Below the pieces are notes generated by a model. That model was not told the DNA's origin and made no database searches. It saw only the letters and a program-made list of their open reading frames with translations. The translations under genes were made by a program, and so were the position numbers. Positions 25,983 to 33,994 of a DNA stretch of 64,000 nt are shown here, piece after piece (within the stretch, counting starts at the first letter, position 1; the number at the start of each line of letters is the position of its first letter). Where the stretch lies: assembly GCA_023129325.1 (NCBI GenBank), contig JAGMCI010000008.1, forward strand, positions 1-64,000, in the 5' to 3' direction. The stretch is from Caldifarciminota bacterium (lineage in GTDB: Bacteria; Hydrothermota; UBA3073; JACQXS01; JAGMCI01).

Positions 25983-26038
25983 TGTAGGCACGGGTTCTAA
26001 TCGTATAAAAGATAGCACGAATTGAATCCGTGCCTACA
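25983..26038. repeat. long inverted repeat after the T9SS gene
   Basis: TGTAGGCACGG ... CCGTGCCTACA, arms separated by an AT-rich centre with an internal copy of GATAGCACGAATT. It may help end or protect the upstream transcript. Confidence 0.7.
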
Positions 26039-26098
26039 AAACTTTTTGAATTTTAATTTGTATAAGTGATAATGCCTATAGGTATATAGCTTTATAAT

Positions 26099-26899
26099 AT
26101 GAAAGTTGGATTTTTGCAATTTGAGCCTTTCTTTAAAGAGAAGGAAAAGAATCTTCAAAAAATAGAGAAATTGCTTGAAAATGTAAATGCTGAGCTTTTA
26201 GTTTTGCCTGAACTTGCAACTACTGGGTATGCGTTTGAAACAAAAAAGGAACTTTTCCCTCTCGCTGAACCAATTCCTGGGCCCAGCACTAAAAGATTAG
26301 CTAAAATTGCAAGCTCTAAAAATATATCGCTTGTTTTTGGAATTGCTGAATTAGATGAATCCCGCTCCTCTTGCGAGGGGCGGGATGAAAATAATATTTA
26401 CAACTCGGCTGTCCTTATCTCTCCTCGTGGCTCTGTTTATAAATATAGAAAAATACATTTATTCTTTCGTGAAAAACTAATCTTTACGCCCGGCAATCTG
26501 CCATTTGAAGCTATTGATATTAAAGGGGTAAAGCTGGGGCTTCTTATATGTTTTGACTGGCTCTTTCCTGAAGCCACAAGGACTCTATCTTTAAAAGGTG
26601 CACAAATAATATGCCATCCGGCTAATCTTGTCCTCCCTTATTGTCAACCTGTGATGCAGACAAGGGCAATTGAAAATCGGGTCTTTATTATAACTTCTAA
26701 TAGGACAGGAATTGAAAAAAATTATAAATTTACTGGCAAATCCCAGGTTGTAAATCCAAAAGGAGAAGTAATCTTAAAAGCTCGCCAAGAAGAATGTGTA
26801 AAAATTATTGAAATAGAGCCAAAAGAAGCACTTGATAAAAACTTAAATGAATACAATAATATCTTTAAAGATAGAAGAGAAGATTTTTACTTTAAATAA
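26099..26899 (+). CDS. carbon-nitrogen hydrolase (nitrilase superfamily)
   Basis: The catalytic triad is complete: Glu38 in LVLPELATTGYAF, Lys118 in YKYRKIHLF and Cys151 in LGLLICFDWLFPEATR. These enzymes cut C-N bonds in amides or carbamoyl groups; the N-terminal MKVGFLQFEP and the 266-residue length resemble omega-amidase / N-carbamoyl-hydrolase branches. The exact substrate cannot be read from sequence. A palindrome is inserted in frame at residues 87-97 (ESRSSCEGRDE), in a surface loop before the INNSAVLI-like strand. The gene overlaps the convergent nucleotidyltransferase gene by 8 bases. Confidence 0.88.
   Translation: MKVGFLQFEPFFKEKEKNLQKIEKLLENVNAELLVLPELATTGYAFETKKELFPLAEPIPGPSTKRLAKIASSKNISLVFGIAELDESRSSCEGRDENNIYNSAVLISPRGSVYKYRKIHLFFREKLIFTPGNLPFEAIDIKGVKLGLLICFDWLFPEATRTLSLKGAQIICHPANLVLPYCQPVMQTRAIENRVFIITSNRTGIEKNYKFTGKSQVVNPKGEVILKARQEECVKIIEIEPKEALDKNLNEYNNIFKDRREDFYFK
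26360..26386. repeat. palindrome inside the nitrilase-family gene
   Basis: TCCCGCTCCTC ... GAGGGGCGGGAT read in frame as ESRSSCEGRDE. The coding sequence on either side aligns without a gap to the usual family pattern. Confidence 0.75.
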
Positions 26900-27683
26900 A
26901 TTTTGATTTGTCATTTTGATTTTTGATTTTTACATTAGCATTTTTATAGCCCTTTGGATGTCCTACATCAAAAGCTTTGCCTTTTGCAAGAACGCCTAAA
27001 AATTTTCTTTCACTTATTATAGCTTGAAGAACAGGAACATCATCTAATTCTCCCTTATCCGTTATGTGCCTCAGGCGGAGATGGATTGGTCTGGATTTAT
27101 CAATATATTCAAATATTTCAGGAAAGAATATATGTCTCGGAAAAGTCCTTAAAACCATCGGCTTGCCATTAGTAGAAAAGAAGCCCGCTCCCTTATCACT
27201 AAGTTTTGTGAGTTCAAAGAGAGTTGAATTTATAGGAATGACCTCAATTTTACCACAATTCCCAAAGTAAGGTGCTTGAGAGCGAGTTACTTCTATTAAA
27301 CTTATTACATTCTTTTGATAACTTTCAGCTACCTGAAGAAGGCGAGTTATAGGGGGTTTACCAATAAAGATGTTATCTGGCAAAAGGACGGCAAATTTTG
27401 ACTCTCCAACAATCTCTTTGCATCTATAAATTGCATCTGCCAATCCATAAGGCACTGGCTGATAGATAAAAGTAATTTTTGGGAACTTGCTCAAATATTC
27501 TTGCAGTTCCTTTTTCTCAGGACTTATAACTATAATAATTTTTGAGAGTCCTGATTTTAAGGCTTCAAGCACTACCCACTCAATCATTGGTTTCCCCTGG
27601 ATAGGTAAGAGTTCTTTTGGCTTTCCACGACTTATATTTTTAAGCCTTGTTCCTAATCCAGCAGCAGGTATTATTCCAATCAT
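26892..27683 (-). CDS. sugar-phosphate nucleotidyltransferase (GalU/RmlA-like)
   Basis: An N-terminal GIIPAAGLGTRLKNISRGKPKELLPIQGKPMIEW signature with a G-x-G-T-R loop and the catalytic-type lysine, then YQPVPYGLADAIYRC and LLPDNIFIG, define the family that joins a nucleoside triphosphate and a sugar 1-phosphate. It is closest in pattern to UTP-glucose-1-phosphate uridylyltransferases, but the base and sugar cannot be fixed. The ATG at 27683 is preferred to a TTG two codons upstream. A partial CCTCAGGCGG palindrome lies in the gene at 27067-27079. The C-terminal tail (KIKNQNDKSKF) is encoded by intergenic-type repeat DNA that overlaps the convergent gene. Confidence 0.85.
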   Translation of the reverse strand: MIGIIPAAGLGTRLKNISRGKPKELLPIQGKPMIEWVVLEALKSGLSKIIIVISPEKKELQEYLSKFPKITFIYQPVPYGLADAIYRCKEIVGESKFAVLLPDNIFIGKPPITRLLQVAESYQKNVISLIEVTRSQAPYFGNCGKIEVIPINSTLFELTKLSDKGAGFFSTNGKPMVLRTFPRHIFFPEIFEYIDKSRPIHLRLRHITDKGELDDVPVLQAIISERKFLGVLAKGKAFDVGHPKGYKNANVKIKNQNDKSKFI

Positions 27684-27689
27684 ACTCAA

Positions 27690-27873
27690 AAAAGCATATC
27701 AGAATACCAGACTATCAGATTTGTGTAGTGAAAGGAAAAAGGGTAAACAGGGTAAAAAGGGAAGAAAAAAGAAATATAATTTCCCCTTTTCCCAATTTTT
27801 CCATTTTCCCTTATTTACACAAACCACAAGATTTACACCAGAAATGTCATTGCGTTTATCTGCGGTTAATGTA
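27690..27873. repeat. purine/pyrimidine-rich long inverted repeat
   Basis: TTTGTGTAGTGAAAGG ... (27719 on) pairs imperfectly with ... TTTCCCTTATTTACACAAA (to 27824). A sister copy at 56753-56937 shares both arms. The CDS-like frames across it are repeats, not genes. Confidence 0.7.
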
Positions 27874-28101
27874 TTATTTGGGGTTATAATTGCTTATTTC
27901 TCTTAATAGTTTTAGTGTCTCTTTGGCTTCTTTTTCATCAAGTATCTGGATGGCAAATCCGGCATGTAGGATAACCCAATTCTTAACCTTTACTTCAGGC
28001 ACAAGCTGGATGCCAATCTCACGGCTGACTCCAGCAATGTCTGCAAGTGCCATGCCATCTTCCTTAATCTCTACTATTTGGGCTGGAATACCTAAACACA
28101 T
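27874..28101 (-). CDS. hypC: hydrogenase maturation chaperone HypC/HupF
   Basis: The 75-residue protein begins MCLGIPAQIVEI, with the conserved Cys2 that carries the Fe(CN)2CO unit during assembly of [NiFe]-hydrogenase, and continues with the beta-barrel pattern ALADIAGVSREIGIQLVPEVKVKNWVILHAGFAIQILDEKEAKETL. Length and sequence fit HypC/HybG. It begins 5 bases after the PorV-like gene on the same strand, so the two are probably cotranscribed. No other hyp or hydrogenase gene is in the window. Confidence 0.92.
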   Translation of the reverse strand: MCLGIPAQIVEIKEDGMALADIAGVSREIGIQLVPEVKVKNWVILHAGFAIQILDEKEAKETLKLLREISNYNPK

Positions 28102-28106
28102 AAGAG

Positions 28107-28988
28107 TTAAAATACAATTGAACCAGAAAATCTTTTAACGAGCCCTAAGTCGGGGTGAAACTTCATAGCATAATCGAGCTTCAGTGTCCGATAAATTAAC
28201 CCACAACCAGTACTAAAGAATCCCTTATCTCGTCCCACACGAAGGGCAAGTTTTTCCTTCCACCAATATTCAAATCCCAAATAAGTATCTGTATGTAGGT
28301 TTGTAAATTCAGCTACTCTTTCTTCAAGACTTGTATCAAAGCCAAGACAAAAGTTTAGGTGTCCAACAGGAAAATCATGAAATGCTGTAATGCCGGTTTT
28401 TATAAGTGGTGGTATCCAATCACGACTCCCGTTAGACCAGAAAAGTTCTGTCCCTGTTAGGTTGACAATATTTAATCCCAGTGTTAGCCATTCAAATTTT
28501 GACAAAATGCCAATATCTGTCCCTAATCCATAAGCGGATACAACATTCCAATCCCTGAAAACAAATTTTACATTTATACCAACATCAAAAGTCTTAAATG
28601 AACGGGCATAGGAGAGATAAGTTACATAATCTGTTACATTAATATATTCTTTTGCCTCTATGCCAGCTTCAGATGAATCTGTTATAGCTATATCAGGGAC
28701 TCCAATCCAGTAAATTGATGCTCCAAGGGTATTGAGGGATGATGGATAAGCAAAAGCAATTGTATTAGTATTCACTATACCATCAAAATCTCCTGAATGC
28801 ATCAAAAAGAGCTCTCTTGTTTTAAGTTGTTTAAGACCAGCTGGATTCCAATAAAAGGCTGTTGGGTCATCACAAAGTGCTACAAAGGCATTTCCCATTC
28901 CCAAAGCTCTTGCACCGACGCCAAGCTCCATAAATTCACCCACATACCTATCGCCAAAAGTTAATAATAAACAAAATAAAAATACCAT
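28107..28988 (-). CDS. PorV/PorQ-type outer-membrane protein (T9SS-associated family)
   Basis: A signal peptide (MVFLFCLLLTFG) precedes a FadL-like beta-barrel with the family's opening GARALGMGNAFVALCDDPTAFYWNPAGL. The following pattern of amphipathic strands (NTIAFAYPSSLNTLGASIYWIG, VTYLSYARSFKTFDVGINVKF, YLGFEYWWKEKLALRVGRDK) ends in GLVKRFSGSIVF. In Bacteroidetes such proteins (PorV, PorQ) act in T9SS as shuttle or attachment-complex partners for cargo carrying C-terminal sorting domains. With 293 residues it is near PorQ size. Promoter and start spacing suggest leaderless translation. Confidence 0.82.
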   Translation of the reverse strand: MVFLFCLLLTFGDRYVGEFMELGVGARALGMGNAFVALCDDPTAFYWNPAGLKQLKTRELFLMHSGDFDGIVNTNTIAFAYPSSLNTLGASIYWIGVPDIAITDSSEAGIEAKEYINVTDYVTYLSYARSFKTFDVGINVKFVFRDWNVVSAYGLGTDIGILSKFEWLTLGLNIVNLTGTELFWSNGSRDWIPPLIKTGITAFHDFPVGHLNFCLGFDTSLEERVAEFTNLHTDTYLGFEYWWKEKLALRVGRDKGFFSTGCGLIYRTLKLDYAMKFHPDLGLVKRFSGSIVF

Positions 28989-28995
28989 TTTATTT

Positions 28996-29024
28996 ACAAT
29001 ATCTTAAATTGCCACTTTTGTCAA
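28996..29024 (-). promoter_or_regulatory. promoter of the PorV-like gene, probably leaderless
   Basis: On the minus strand TTGACA, 17 bases, TATTGT, then 7 bases to the ATG at 28988. Confidence 0.55.
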
Positions 29025-29432
29025 GAAAAATCTTGCTAATGCGTTGAGTAAAGCGAGACGCTTATGCTTAGAGTTTTCTTGATCCCGTACAAATGTATTT
29101 TGTGCGGTGGTCAAGAAAAATCTCTCACTTCGTGAGAGATGACTTTAAAGATAACAGGGATTAGAAGAGTCCCGCACATAATCCGCCTGAGGCGGAATGT
29201 GCGGGATAAGAGATAAAAAATGTAGGGGCAGGGCTTGTCCCTGCCCATCTCTTTAAATCCCTTTGATAATTAAACAGAAGGTAGCCATGAAAGTCTTATG
29301 TGCAATACCAAAAAAGAAAGAGGTACAAATTGAGCCTTTCAATACCTTTCCCGTTTGTGCGGTGGTCAAGAAAAACAGCCACAGATTAAAATGTAGGCAC
29401 GATTTTAGAATCGTGCAAAGTTTAATGAATTT
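29025..29432. other. intergenic region with palindromes and a direct repeat
   Basis: It holds the nested palindrome 29170-29206 (CCCGCACAT arms around CCGCCTGAGGCGG), two TGTAGG-type palindromes (29221-29247, 29392-29416), a hairpin CTCTCACTTCGTGAGAG (about 29122-29138) and a 22-base direct repeat TTTGTGCGGTGGTCAAGAAA(AA) at 29099 and 29354. A short plus frame from ATG 29287 with GAAGG upstream has no recognisable product and runs into the palindrome; it may be a gene remnant. Confidence 0.6.
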
Positions 29433-29669
29433 TCAGAAAACTAACTCAAAATTACTTACACCCCAGGCATGACATTCAGGACACCCAACAGGTTCACCTA
29501 TTTCAGCATCACCAACTGGCACTTTATCAGACACCCATTCAGGACAGCAATTTATGAACTCAGGTTCTTCATCATTAGACGCAACGCAGTAAGTATAATC
29601 ATTAAATTGGAAGACAAATTTATCTCCAGAATACCCACAATTCTTGCATTTATATAGTCTCATCCTCAT
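29433..29669 (-). CDS. small zinc-ribbon-like protein of the restriction-modification operon
   Basis: 78 residues with CKNCGYSG at the N-terminus, FINCCPEW in the middle and CPECHAWGVSNFEL at the C-terminus, giving two CxxC pairs and a CC pair for one or two metal sites. It is the last of four genes joined by overlapping start and stop codons, after methyltransferase and endonuclease. It could assist the endonuclease or act as a regulator, but neither is shown by the sequence. Confidence 0.6.
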   Translation of the reverse strand: MRMRLYKCKNCGYSGDKFVFQFNDYTYCVASNDEEPEFINCCPEWVSDKVPVGDAEIGEPVGCPECHAWGVSNFELVF

Positions 29670-29926
29670 ATCCCCTTTTGTTTATCTTTTTCCCAATTAT
29701 AATAAATTTCCATTACTTTGTGATACATATCAGTTTCAAAGCTTTCATCCCATTCATCTCCTTTTAGCTTGGCACCCAAAATATTACCTAAATGCACTTG
29801 AGCAAAAAGCAAAAACTCTCTTCTTTTAACTATCTCTGGTGGATATGGCGTATTGATCTTAGGTTTGTTTTCAAATAGTTCAAAGCCCAACTTTTTATAC
29901 TCTTGTTCTATTTCTTTTCTGGTCAT
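29666..29926 (-). CDS. small uncharacterised protein of the restriction-modification operon
   Basis: 86 residues, acidic and mainly helical (TRKEIEQEYKKLGFELFENKP ... FLLFAQVHLGNILGAKLKGDEWDE), with a proline-rich hinge INTPYPPEIVKRR. It overlaps the endonuclease gene upstream and the zinc-ribbon gene downstream by 4 bases each, so all are translated together. I do not recognise the family. Its place suggests an accessory part of the system, such as a subunit of, or control on, the endonuclease. Confidence 0.6.
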   Translation of the reverse strand: MTRKEIEQEYKKLGFELFENKPKINTPYPPEIVKRREFLLFAQVHLGNILGAKLKGDEWDESFETDMYHKVMEIYYNWEKDKQKGI

Positions 29927-30717
29927 TTTATCTCTTCTCGTTTTCTAAATTCAGCAAATCTTTTATCTATTTCATTTCTTAATTCTTCTCCTACTTCTTG
30001 AAATACATCTAATAATTCTTCATAGATGTTATCACTGGCAACAAAATTCCAGAATTCCTCACCAACTAAAATTTCTCCTCTTTCTAAATCATATAATCCT
30101 TTTAAGGTCCAGCGCTCATAAGGTTCGGGATGGTAAGGGTTATATGGGATTGCCAGTCTTGTAAAAACCTTTGCGTTTTTATCTTGACTCATCCTCAAAG
30201 CTGTCCACCTGAGAAGTTTAAGTTTTAATGCTACAAACTCTTTCATATTAGGTTTTGCACTTGTGATATCAAAGTAGTTTTCTGTATCTTCGACTTTCAC
30301 GAACAAATCTACTGTTGAATCTGGATCAACCTTTGCCTGACCTTTCTTTATTCCCATCCTAATCTGCTCAACTTCACTCATTTTATCAGCGGTAATCTCA
30401 CCTTTCCTCAACTTATAATGAATCTCATTTATGACTTTTCCCGTTTCCTCGTCTATTTCACCGAGTAATTTATATTGTCTTTCTGCATAATTGTTAGCAC
30501 CTTTTGCCAAAATTACCGCAACCTGTTCCCAGATAGACATTCCAAAAGTAGTATTCAACGATTGAATAAATGAAAACATAGCATATCTATCCTTGCCAAG
30601 AAGTCTATGATGAAATGGCATGTATACTGTTTCAGGCTTATACTTTTCCAATTTACTTCGTATGATTTGGCAAAGTAATGTATTGATCTTGATCTTAGTC
30701 CTTTTGGATAATTTCAT
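29923..30717 (-). CDS. probable TdeIII-family type II restriction endonuclease
   Basis: 264 residues. The central segment DSTVDLF (Asp137), then FDITSAKPN (Asp150, Lys155) and EFVALKLKLLRWTALR is the signature of the TdeIII family, whose characterised member cuts GGNCC. It fits a PD-(D/E)xK-type core. It overlaps the methyltransferase gene (ATGA at 30714-30717), as expected for a matched pair. The family assignment rests on this motif as I remember it and on the partner; the recognition sequence here is not proven. Confidence 0.75.
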   Translation of the reverse strand: MKLSKRTKIKINTLLCQIIRSKLEKYKPETVYMPFHHRLLGKDRYAMFSFIQSLNTTFGMSIWEQVAVILAKGANNYAERQYKLLGEIDEETGKVINEIHYKLRKGEITADKMSEVEQIRMGIKKGQAKVDPDSTVDLFVKVEDTENYFDITSAKPNMKEFVALKLKLLRWTALRMSQDKNAKVFTRLAIPYNPYHPEPYERWTLKGLYDLERGEILVGEEFWNFVASDNIYEELLDVFQEVGEELRNEIDKRFAEFRKREEIK

Positions 30718-32321
30718 ATTCCAAATCTACGGCTTGATTTTAAATGAAATATAATTTCTGAATAAGCTCCTTTATCTCGTTCAGTCCTATTCAACACAGG
30801 TCGCTTATAGCGATTAACAATTTGCATTCTTGATTTTTCTGCAATAGTCGGATAAAGATTATATTTATCATTTGCTATAAGAAAAATATCAAAATCATCA
30901 ACAAGAAATTTTTTACAATTATTAAGAACATCTATTATCCCTTGAACGTAGGATTCTCTTGCTTCTACACCTGAACCTCTGAAAAGTGGTCCTATTTCTA
31001 ACTTATCACTTCTAGAAAAGCCAAAAAGGTCATATGCATATGCGTGTTGTTCATGGTAATTTATTAGTCCAACATATGGCGGACTTGTAAGTATTCCTCT
31101 AATTACTTGTTTCTTAGCTAATTCAGCAAAAATCGGATTTTTCTTTTCTAATTCTCTCAAGATATTTATTGTCCTTGAATCACCTGTAAGGCATATTTGG
31201 TAAGAATCAGTTCTATAAAGATTAAACTCTAAAATTCTTTGAATTGTATCCTTAGTATATTTATCCCACCATTTATAAATTGAAAATAATGGCTTACATA
31301 TCTTTTTGTGCTTTGTACAATAATATGTTGTAAATACTGGCTCTTTTAAAGTCGCTAAGTCTGAATGAGTAGTTGCTCTGCATGAACGAATGGTTCTGCT
31401 TAAAATAATTGCTAATATCTTTTTGACATTAATATTTTCTATTTTTTTAATTTTCTCAAAAATATAATTAATTTCTTGTCTTACAGGATACAAATACCAT
31501 ATATCTAAGAAATTATCAGTTTTATCCTGCTTGAGTTTAATTTTATATTCATTTACTAATCTATTATAAATTGGTAAAAACTCTTTTTCCTTCTCTTTGC
31601 CATATTTTTTCTCATTTATTTCTTTCCTATTTAGTCTAAATTTGAAATCAGGTGTGGGAAAATATTTATTATTAAAAATTGCTAATTCTTCTAAAAGTTT
31701 ATTTTCAAAAGCAATAGAGTTAGAATTAGCAATATAACTTTTGAAATCTTCAGTAATATTATAAATTACTCTTCTTAGTTCGGGCAAATCATACTTTGCA
31801 ATTTTTACATTTGAAATAAGAACATTGAATGGAGAAATATCAATTCCAATAGCATGTAAACCCAATTCATTAGCTTGAACCAATGCAGTCCCACTTCCAC
31901 AAAAAGGGTCTAACACAATATCTCCCTTTTTGAAATATACCTCTTTTTTAAATTTGTCTGTGTGGTTATCTAAAAAGTATTCTACTAATTGAGGAATGAA
32001 TTTTCCTTTATACGGATGTAACCTGTGAACATGCTTGGTGGTATCTTTTTCTCTTAAATGGTCAAAAGATAAGTGCCAATTTAAATCTTGACCTAATTTA
32101 TCTTTCCATTGTATTTCTCTTTTCCCATGAAAAGAGTCATAATATTTTTTTAATTCATATTGGGAAACAAAAATTGCACCATTATCAGTAATCTTTCTAA
32201 CTTTACCATATTGCAAAAGGTAAGCAATATTTGATTTTGTTACTTCTCGGCTTAAATATCTGCTAGCCCAAACAATAGCTTCATTCATTGATAGCAGATG
32301 CTCTACTCTTTCATTAAGCAT
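30714..32321 (-). CDS. DNA methyltransferase (amino-methylating, SPPY type) of the restriction-modification system
   Basis: 535 residues. An N-terminal helix-turn-helix-like part (about 12-62) precedes motif I DPFCGSGTAL (138-147) and, much later, the catalytic motif TSPPYVG (412-418). The order I then IV and the serine in SPPY fit an N4-cytosine or N6-adenine methyltransferase. The long insert between them is rich in basic residues and is the likely target-recognition part. GGAGGTGCG lies before the ATG, and a TTGACA/TATATT promoter drives the four-gene operon. Confidence 0.85.
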   Translation of the reverse strand: MLNERVEHLLSMNEAIVWASRYLSREVTKSNIAYLLQYGKVRKITDNGAIFVSQYELKKYYDSFHGKREIQWKDKLGQDLNWHLSFDHLREKDTTKHVHRLHPYKGKFIPQLVEYFLDNHTDKFKKEVYFKKGDIVLDPFCGSGTALVQANELGLHAIGIDISPFNVLISNVKIAKYDLPELRRVIYNITEDFKSYIANSNSIAFENKLLEELAIFNNKYFPTPDFKFRLNRKEINEKKYGKEKEKEFLPIYNRLVNEYKIKLKQDKTDNFLDIWYLYPVRQEINYIFEKIKKIENINVKKILAIILSRTIRSCRATTHSDLATLKEPVFTTYYCTKHKKICKPLFSIYKWWDKYTKDTIQRILEFNLYRTDSYQICLTGDSRTINILRELEKKNPIFAELAKKQVIRGILTSPPYVGLINYHEQHAYAYDLFGFSRSDKLEIGPLFRGSGVEARESYVQGIIDVLNNCKKFLVDDFDIFLIANDKYNLYPTIAEKSRMQIVNRYKRPVLNRTERDKGAYSEIIFHLKSSRRFGI

Positions 32322-32362
32322 ATACGCACCTCCAACACTATTAATTTTTGTCCTTTTTAGTA

Positions 32363-32391
32363 AATATAACTTCAGTAGATGAATTTGTCAA
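32363..32391 (-). promoter_or_regulatory. promoter of the restriction-modification operon
   Basis: On the minus strand TTGACA (32391-32386), 17 bases, TATATT (32368-32363), with a 5' leader of about 35 bases holding a GGAGG site. Confidence 0.6.
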
Positions 32392-32395
32392 GAAA

Positions 32396-32520
32396 AATCT
32401 AACCACAGAATCACACAGAAAAAAACATATCATAGCTTGATTTTTCCATAAAATTCTGTGCCCTTCTGTGGCTAAAATCTGGTGTTAATCTCGTGAAATC
32501 TTGTGGTTCATATTTTCTCT
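32396..32520. repeat. CACAGAATCACACAGA repeat between divergent genes
   Basis: ACCACAGAATCACACAGAAA and AATTCTGTGCCCTTCTGTGG form an inverted repeat, followed by an AATCTTGTGGTT-type segment. Confidence 0.6.
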
Positions 32521-32537
32521 GGGCATCAAGAAATAAA

Positions 32538-32565
32538 TTGACAATAGAGGGAAAGGATATATAAT
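32538..32565 (+). promoter_or_regulatory. promoter of the DUF58 gene, probably leaderless
   Basis: TTGACA, 16 bases, TATAAT, then 6 bases to the ATG at 32572. Confidence 0.6.
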
Positions 32566-32571
32566 TAAACT

Positions 32572-33477
32572 ATGCCAAATTATCTTGACCCAAAAATATT
32601 ATCAAGAATAAAATCAATGGAGCTCAGGGCAAAGCTTGTCGTTGAGGGATTCCTTGTTGGGATGCATCGTAGCCCTTATCATGGTTTTTCTGTTGAATTT
32701 GCTGAACATAGACCTTATCAGTCAGGAGATGAGTTGAGAAGAATAGATTGGAAGGTGTATGCAAGGCAGGAAAGATTTTATACCAAACAGTTTGAAGAAG
32801 AAACAAATCTCAGAGCTTATATTATACTTGACACGAGTAATTCAATGGCATATTCATCTTCTGGACTTACAAAATTTGAATACGGTGCTTATCTTTCTGC
32901 TTCACTTGCCTGGCTTCTTATCTATCAGAAAGATGCTGTCTCTTTTACTCTCTTTGACGAAGAAATTAAACACTATTCGCCCCCATCATCAACTCAAACC
33001 CATCTTTCAAATATTATGCAAGTTTTAGAAAAGGCAAGGACTTCGCAAAAAACAAAAATCCCATCTGTGCTTAATGAAATTGCAGCAAAAATAAAAAAAA
33101 GAGGACTTATAATTTTTATCTCAGACCTTTTAGCTCCTGAAACTGAGGTAATAGATGCGTTGAAAATTTTTAGACACAAAAAGAATGAAGTCATCGTATT
33201 TCATATCCTTGACCCTGCTGAGCTGGATTTCCCATTTAAAGAATCAATGATTTTTAAAGACATTGAGACCAGCGATGAATTGCCTGCTGGAGAAGAGATA
33301 AAACTTTCATATCAACGAGAGGTGCATAAATTTATTGAGACTTATAAACAGGGTTTTTATTCACATAACATTGATTACTTACTACTTCCAAGTTCTGAGC
33401 CATTGGAAAAATCTTTAACCTTTTATCTATCAAAGCGAAGAAAGATAGGCTTAACTCATAGTTCAGCTTATAGATAG
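32572..33477 (+). CDS. DUF58 domain protein (vWA-like)
   Basis: 301 residues with the DUF58 signature YQSGDELRRIDWKVYARQERFYTKQFEEETN (about 49-79) and a von Willebrand-type strand IILDTSNSM with the metal-binding D-x-S-x-S (Asp87). DUF58 proteins are usually encoded next to MoxR ATPases and Bat (aerotolerance) membrane proteins, and are thought to help assemble or activate metal-containing or envelope complexes. A BatA-like gene lies downstream, but here a RAYT unit of about 530 bases has been placed between them. No MoxR gene is seen in the window. Confidence 0.88.
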   Translation: MPNYLDPKILSRIKSMELRAKLVVEGFLVGMHRSPYHGFSVEFAEHRPYQSGDELRRIDWKVYARQERFYTKQFEEETNLRAYIILDTSNSMAYSSSGLTKFEYGAYLSASLAWLLIYQKDAVSFTLFDEEIKHYSPPSSTQTHLSNIMQVLEKARTSQKTKIPSVLNEIAAKIKKRGLIIFISDLLAPETEVIDALKIFRHKKNEVIVFHILDPAELDFPFKESMIFKDIETSDELPAGEEIKLSYQREVHKFIETYKQGFYSHNIDYLLLPSSEPLEKSLTFYLSKRRKIGLTHSSAYR

Positions 33478-33484
33478 AATAGTA

Positions 33485-33509
33485 TGTAGCCGAGGGCTTT
33501 AGCCCTCGC
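33485..33509. repeat. left REP palindrome of the RAYT unit
   Basis: TGTAGCCGA-GGGCTTTAGCCC-TCGC. Its inverted partner lies at 33995-34019. Confidence 0.85.
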
Positions 33510-33518
33510 AAAATGTAA

Positions 33519-33991
33519 ATGAGCAAGAAGATTATTTCCCAAAAACACAGGCTTGAAGACTTTGACTATAAGGGGTTTTATGCCTATTTTTTAACACTGT
33601 GCTGTAGGAAAAAGCAAAAGCTATTTAAAGAAGAAAACAGGGTAGGCATAGTCTTAGATACTTTAAGAAAAGAGGCTGAAAAGTTTAAGTTCAAAGTATG
33701 GGCTTATTGTTTTATGCCAGACCATCTTCATTTATTAGTAGTGGGAAACTCAGCAGATTCTGATTTGAAGCAATTTGTAGCTTCATTTAAGCAAAAGAGC
33801 GGGTTTTTGTTTAATAAAAAAATTAGAGATAATTTATGGCAAAAGAGCTACTATGAGCATATATTGAGGAAAAATGAGGATGTGTGAGAGGGGTTGCATT
33901 GTGTATCTTTGAAAATCCTGTGCGTAAAAGTATAGTAGAGGACTTTAGAGAGTATCCTTTCTCTGGCTCATTTGAATGGGATTTAAAATGA
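33519..33991 (+). pseudogene. frameshifted REP-associated tyrosine transposase (RAYT, IS200-like Y1 family)
   Basis: The first 122 codons (to a TGA at 33885-33887) encode the Y1 transposase fold: the metal-binding histidine pair in CFMPDHLHLL (His69, His71) and the catalytic tyrosine in WQKSYYEHILRKNED (Tyr111 or Tyr112). The usual end of the protein, FENPVRKSIVEDFREYPFSGSFEWDLK in short pieces, continues in another frame up to 33991, so one indel near 33885 has broken the gene. RAYTs move or maintain REP palindromes; this one is flanked by an inverted pair of such palindromes and sits between DUF58 and BatA genes. Confidence 0.85.
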
Positions 33992-33994
33992 ATA

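Noticed and set aside
29263-29472. 69-codon plus-strand frame with GAAGG before an inner ATG
   Set aside because: The frame passes into a TGTAGG palindrome and overlaps the end of the restriction-operon gene on the other strand; kept only as a possible remnant.
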